Shown here in pieces: positions 48,452 through 64,000 of a DNA stretch of 64,000 nucleotides. The stretch is from Anisakis pegreffii (Eukaryota > Nematoda > Chromadorea > Rhabditida > Anisakidae), in NCBI GenBank assembly GCA_035041965.1, contig JAPYMA010000745.1, positions 20,405 to 84,404 on the forward strand, given 5' to 3'. Within the stretch, counting starts at the first letter, position 1, and every line of letters begins with the position of its first letter. Below the pieces are notes generated by a model. The model did no database searches. It saw nothing but the letters and a program-made list of their open reading frames with translations, and was not told where the DNA came from. Position numbers and translations under genes: made by a program.

Positions 48452-50432
48452 TGTAAAGTGATGGCAATGGTACACATTTGAATTCGAGTGGATATAAAAT
48501 TGTTGAATATGATACTTAGTTGTGACAGTCTTAATGGTGGATAGTCATGAAACAGCAGCTGTTTGTGACAGATATCAATCATTCACTGATATTGATATTG
48601 TTCGAAGGCAATCACACGATCGAGTTTGTTGGCTTGATAAGTCTTATCGAACGGCCATTGGTTACTTTCAACTCCTACTGATACATTATCATCAATGTTA
48701 GATTCATTGCATCGCTTCGGGGCTAGAGAAAGGCTTAACTTAAAGTGTGTTTGTGTGTGTGTGTTGTGAAGCACAGTCTATCATAAGAATTGGAAGCGCA
48801 TAATAATTATTACTGTATTTGCTCTCTATGAGATCATCAATCGCTGAATGTGCATTTCAATGATAATCATATTAAAAGCGCTTTAAATCTTTCGAATCAA
48901 ATCATTTTTATAGCACATTTATAACTGTGCTTTTGTTGTATTTTACAATTATTATTCTTATTCTAAAATGTAAGATAGCAGCAAAAGGCTATCTGTGTAG
49001 TGTGCCAAAACCAAAATTGATCCTTTTAAATCCATTCGAATTCGATATCATTTAGAAGATTTAAATATTTACGTCAACTAATGCGTAAAAGTCAGATTGT
49101 AGAATTTTTATTATTATCGTTTGAATAGAATTTGGATTAGTGAAATAAATGTGAGACGAACTGATATTATATTAGCTGTGCTTGAATTGGTGTGCAGTTT
49201 GTTCAATTTGATCAGCTGCTTTAGCTTGATTATTATTATTACTATTATTATCACTATTATCATTATTGTTATTATTATTGTTATTATTATTATTATTTTC
49301 ATTACTATTATTTACGTCTTTGTTACGATAAAAGTATAATTGGGTGAATTGCGATGTTGATTCATTTGGTTTTTACTCGGACTGACTTTGCTTACGTTCA
49401 CTTTGGCTGCAGTGATAGTTCATATTGTCGAAACTTTTTATTATTGGTGCTAAGAAGGCTGATAATGAGAATTGCCTCGGTTAAATGCATTCATCCATTA
49501 ATTAGTCGAATCAAATTCACCGAGGCGTTCAGTAACGTCCATTGCCAGACACTCTCAACGCACGATTCGTTCCTGTTTTCCATAGTAATGTTATTGATAA
49601 ATAAAAAAAACGTTATTGATAAATCACTGAACAAATCCATTTATCCAGAATACTTTTGATTACAATCCTTCAAATAATCGTAATCACACTTCGAACTGAA
49701 CACCAACCAATGCGATCCAAATCAAACTCATTGTCAGTTATCAATTCGATGAATTATTATAACTAAAATATCAATCGATTATGATAATTTATTAATAAAA
49801 CGTTCACTCTTCATCATATTCTACTGTCGGTTTTATTCTGCTCCATTGTTGTCACTACACTAAACTTACACTAAGAATTGAACTTATACTAACTAAACTT
49901 AAACTAATATACTAATAATTGAACGACCTTCACTCAATATCTTTATTTATCAATGACATTACTATGAAAACATCCTTATTCAAGCGAAAATTCATTCCAA
50001 TACATTCTTTAAGCACTCACTCTAGCAGCAAATCATTCTCATCTCAGTTTTGTGAAACGTTTCAATATCTTCCGGCAGCACTCCGTTTTAAAAGCCATCA
50101 ATAATGATATGAATTAGCATATATTCAATTGCACATGTTCAGTTCCTCATGAAGATTTACATTCACTGGATAAATTCAGCAGCACTATCTAGCTATGAAT
50201 ATGGTTTAATTGGAGTGTTGTGTTGAGTGATTGGTAATAATCGAGCGAATGATCTATGTTGATATCCATCAGAAGTGTTATGCTTACATTGCAATATAAT
50301 GCGTATTATTATACCCATACGGCTGGCTATTTGATCAGCATATTTGTCAGTTGGAATAGCTTAGCTTCATTACTATTTTGGATTGATGGCTTAAGTGATG
50401 TATATGATTTTAGAGAAATAGATGAATGAAAT

Positions 50433-62630
<12,198 letters not shown>

Positions 62631-64000
62631 TTATCAGCTACTAGCAAGCTTATGGATGTTGTTGCACTAATGACCATTGATTTTAGTAACAGTCCAGTTG
62701 ATAGGATAACAATATTCAGTCACTAGTAATTATTGTTATTGTTCGTGTATTGGACTGGATATTTGAATGACTATTACGGGTAGTGTTGGGAATAACAGTG
62801 ACGACAGTAATAAGTTCAATTGATAATTATTCAGTCAGCATCCTCAGCTACAAATTGAATAATGATCATTTAATACTCATTCATTTATTGTTTCATTACG
62901 GACACTGATTCATAATAACCATTTGTTCATAATTTTGTTAAACACTCAATTTGAATGCTTTAATTCGACTTTTATTTTGTTTTGTTCATCCGTTCCACTG
63001 ACATATAGTAATGAATTAATTGTTGTTATATATACATGTTTTTGGTTGTTTGTTCGCTGGATTTGCATTCAACTTGAATCAATCAATCATAAACTTTTTG
63101 TGTCGTCGTTTTTTGATGTTTTTTCGAATTGTTTTTCATTTAAGCGATCATTTGTTAGCATTAACAGTGATAGCGGTTAATATTGTGTCCTCTCATTCAG
63201 ACTTCTATTGTTTGTATTATCTTCAGTTCGTTGATTCACATAAAGTGATATTCAGTCATACTCTACGCAAAACGATACTTCATAATTTTCATTTCATGAA
63301 ATATCACACAAACACTAGCAAATTTACAGTGTCTAAATAGAATATGTCATAGTTACGGGAACAACTCTTTAGCTTGACGGGAACAACCGCTGATGACAAC
63401 TTCAAGTAATGCTCAGACAACTCGAAAAACGTTTGCAGGTGCTGAATGTTTGGAGACGATTTTGTAGCATCCTTGACCGATTCAACGGCTCGGCTGAATG
63501 AGTATCTTATTCACGAAATCCTCCGCAGATTTCATTCAGTTAGAAAACAAACGAAACATTTTCGCAAAATCACATTCCACAATGGATATCTTATCTTATT
63601 CACTCGAATATTCACACTTCAGTTCCAAAATAGAACCGACTGTTAATAATCCCGGCATTAACTATTCCTAGAATGCTTTATTGGCGTTGTTTCTTCCTAT
63701 TTTAACGCTGTCGGTTCGTGAAGTGTCATTAAAATTTGACATCTTAATGAACGAATGATTCCCAGTGAAAGTTTGATGAATTTTCTACAGTTGGGTGGAC
63801 TTTACAAGGAAACGTTTTCTTCATTTCGGTGAGTTTTGTCACCGGGTAAGTTTACAGATTGCCGGATGAGTTGCATTTTTCCGAGTAAATTTGACTTTGA
63901 TCCTGCATTTATCAGTAAAATTTGCTCGCACTCAGAACTCATCCGTTCTCTGCAGAATTCACCCAGAATATTTGCATTCGGAATGCTGACAGTTCGCCCA
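62631..64000. other. PDE3 3' UTR and downstream region
   Basis: AT-rich DNA after the PDE3 stop codon. Frames at 63020-63340 and 63446-63646 show no recognised domain. A short exon-like piece (CTACAG|TTGGGTGGACTTTACAAGG... ending TTTCG|GTGAGT, 63791-63828) could open a further gene that runs out of the window, but it is too short to judge. Confidence 0.4.

Larger units (their letters stand above)
44542..50432. other. Intron or intergenic region without a confident exon
   Basis: It contains an exon-like minus-strand frame (45069-45254), three short copies of ATAAGGTGATCWTCCAA near 46010-46105, a GC-rich island at 46820-46915, a trinucleotide repeat at 48372 and an ATT-rich tract near 49230-49300. 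Otherwise it is AT-rich sequence in which I see no domain-bearing exon on either strand. Confidence 0.5.

Noticed and set aside
48251..48582. Open frames of poly-Ile and poly-Leu
   Set aside because: Translations of the trinucleotide repeat at 48372-48451.

Overview
The window looks like nuclear DNA of a nematode. The genes have many short exons joined by introns with TTTTCAG- or TTAG-type acceptors. The non-coding DNA is AT-rich. Almost every start codon has a 3' splice acceptor just upstream, as expected for spliced-leader trans-splicing. One intron carries a 17-base perfect match to the 3' part of the nematode SL1 leader, followed by a GT donor. All gene models below were built by hand, joining exons only where reading phase agrees across the introns; no search could be run.

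Layout. At 0.8-1.3 kb (minus strand) is a complete two-exon ELOF1 (transcription elongation factor 1) gene. From 1.3 to 19.4 kb there is no confident gene: this is probably the 5' region of the next gene plus repeats (hairpin elements, a tRNA-like relic, a TIR element, a GC-rich island). From 19.4 to 35.5 kb (plus) lies a ROR-family receptor tyrosine kinase (C. elegans cam-1 type): Ig, ten-cysteine Frizzled domain, kringle, membrane segment, tyrosine kinase and a Ser/Thr-rich tail in 19 phase-consistent exons. The signal-peptide exon was not found. At 36.9-37.8 kb (plus) is a small secreted, probably GPI-anchored Ly-6-like protein. At 38.3-39.9 kb is a tandem array of about 172- and 240-base units, flanked by a minus-strand 58-codon ORF and a broken copy of it. 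At 40.5-41.3 kb (plus) is GOT1/GOLT1, a four-helix Golgi transport protein. At 41.9-44.1 kb (minus) is a seven-exon, 374-residue secreted Cys- and Pro/Val-rich protein that I do not recognise. From 50.4 to 62.6 kb (plus) is a PDE3-family cyclic nucleotide phosphodiesterase, about 842 residues, with a possible alternative membrane-spanning first exon at 44.46 kb.

The genes are not an operon and do not form one pathway. They are a mixed neighbourhood of Wnt-type signalling (ROR), cAMP/cGMP breakdown (PDE3), secretory traffic (GOT1), transcription elongation (ELOF1) and surface or secreted proteins. The most unusual item is the SL1-like RNA sequence inside the PDE3 catalytic-domain intron (60549-60626): it keeps the SL1 stem-loop with compensating changes, the donor site, a second hairpin and a U-rich Sm-like site. 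The next most unusual is the higher-order tandem array between duplicated exon copies.
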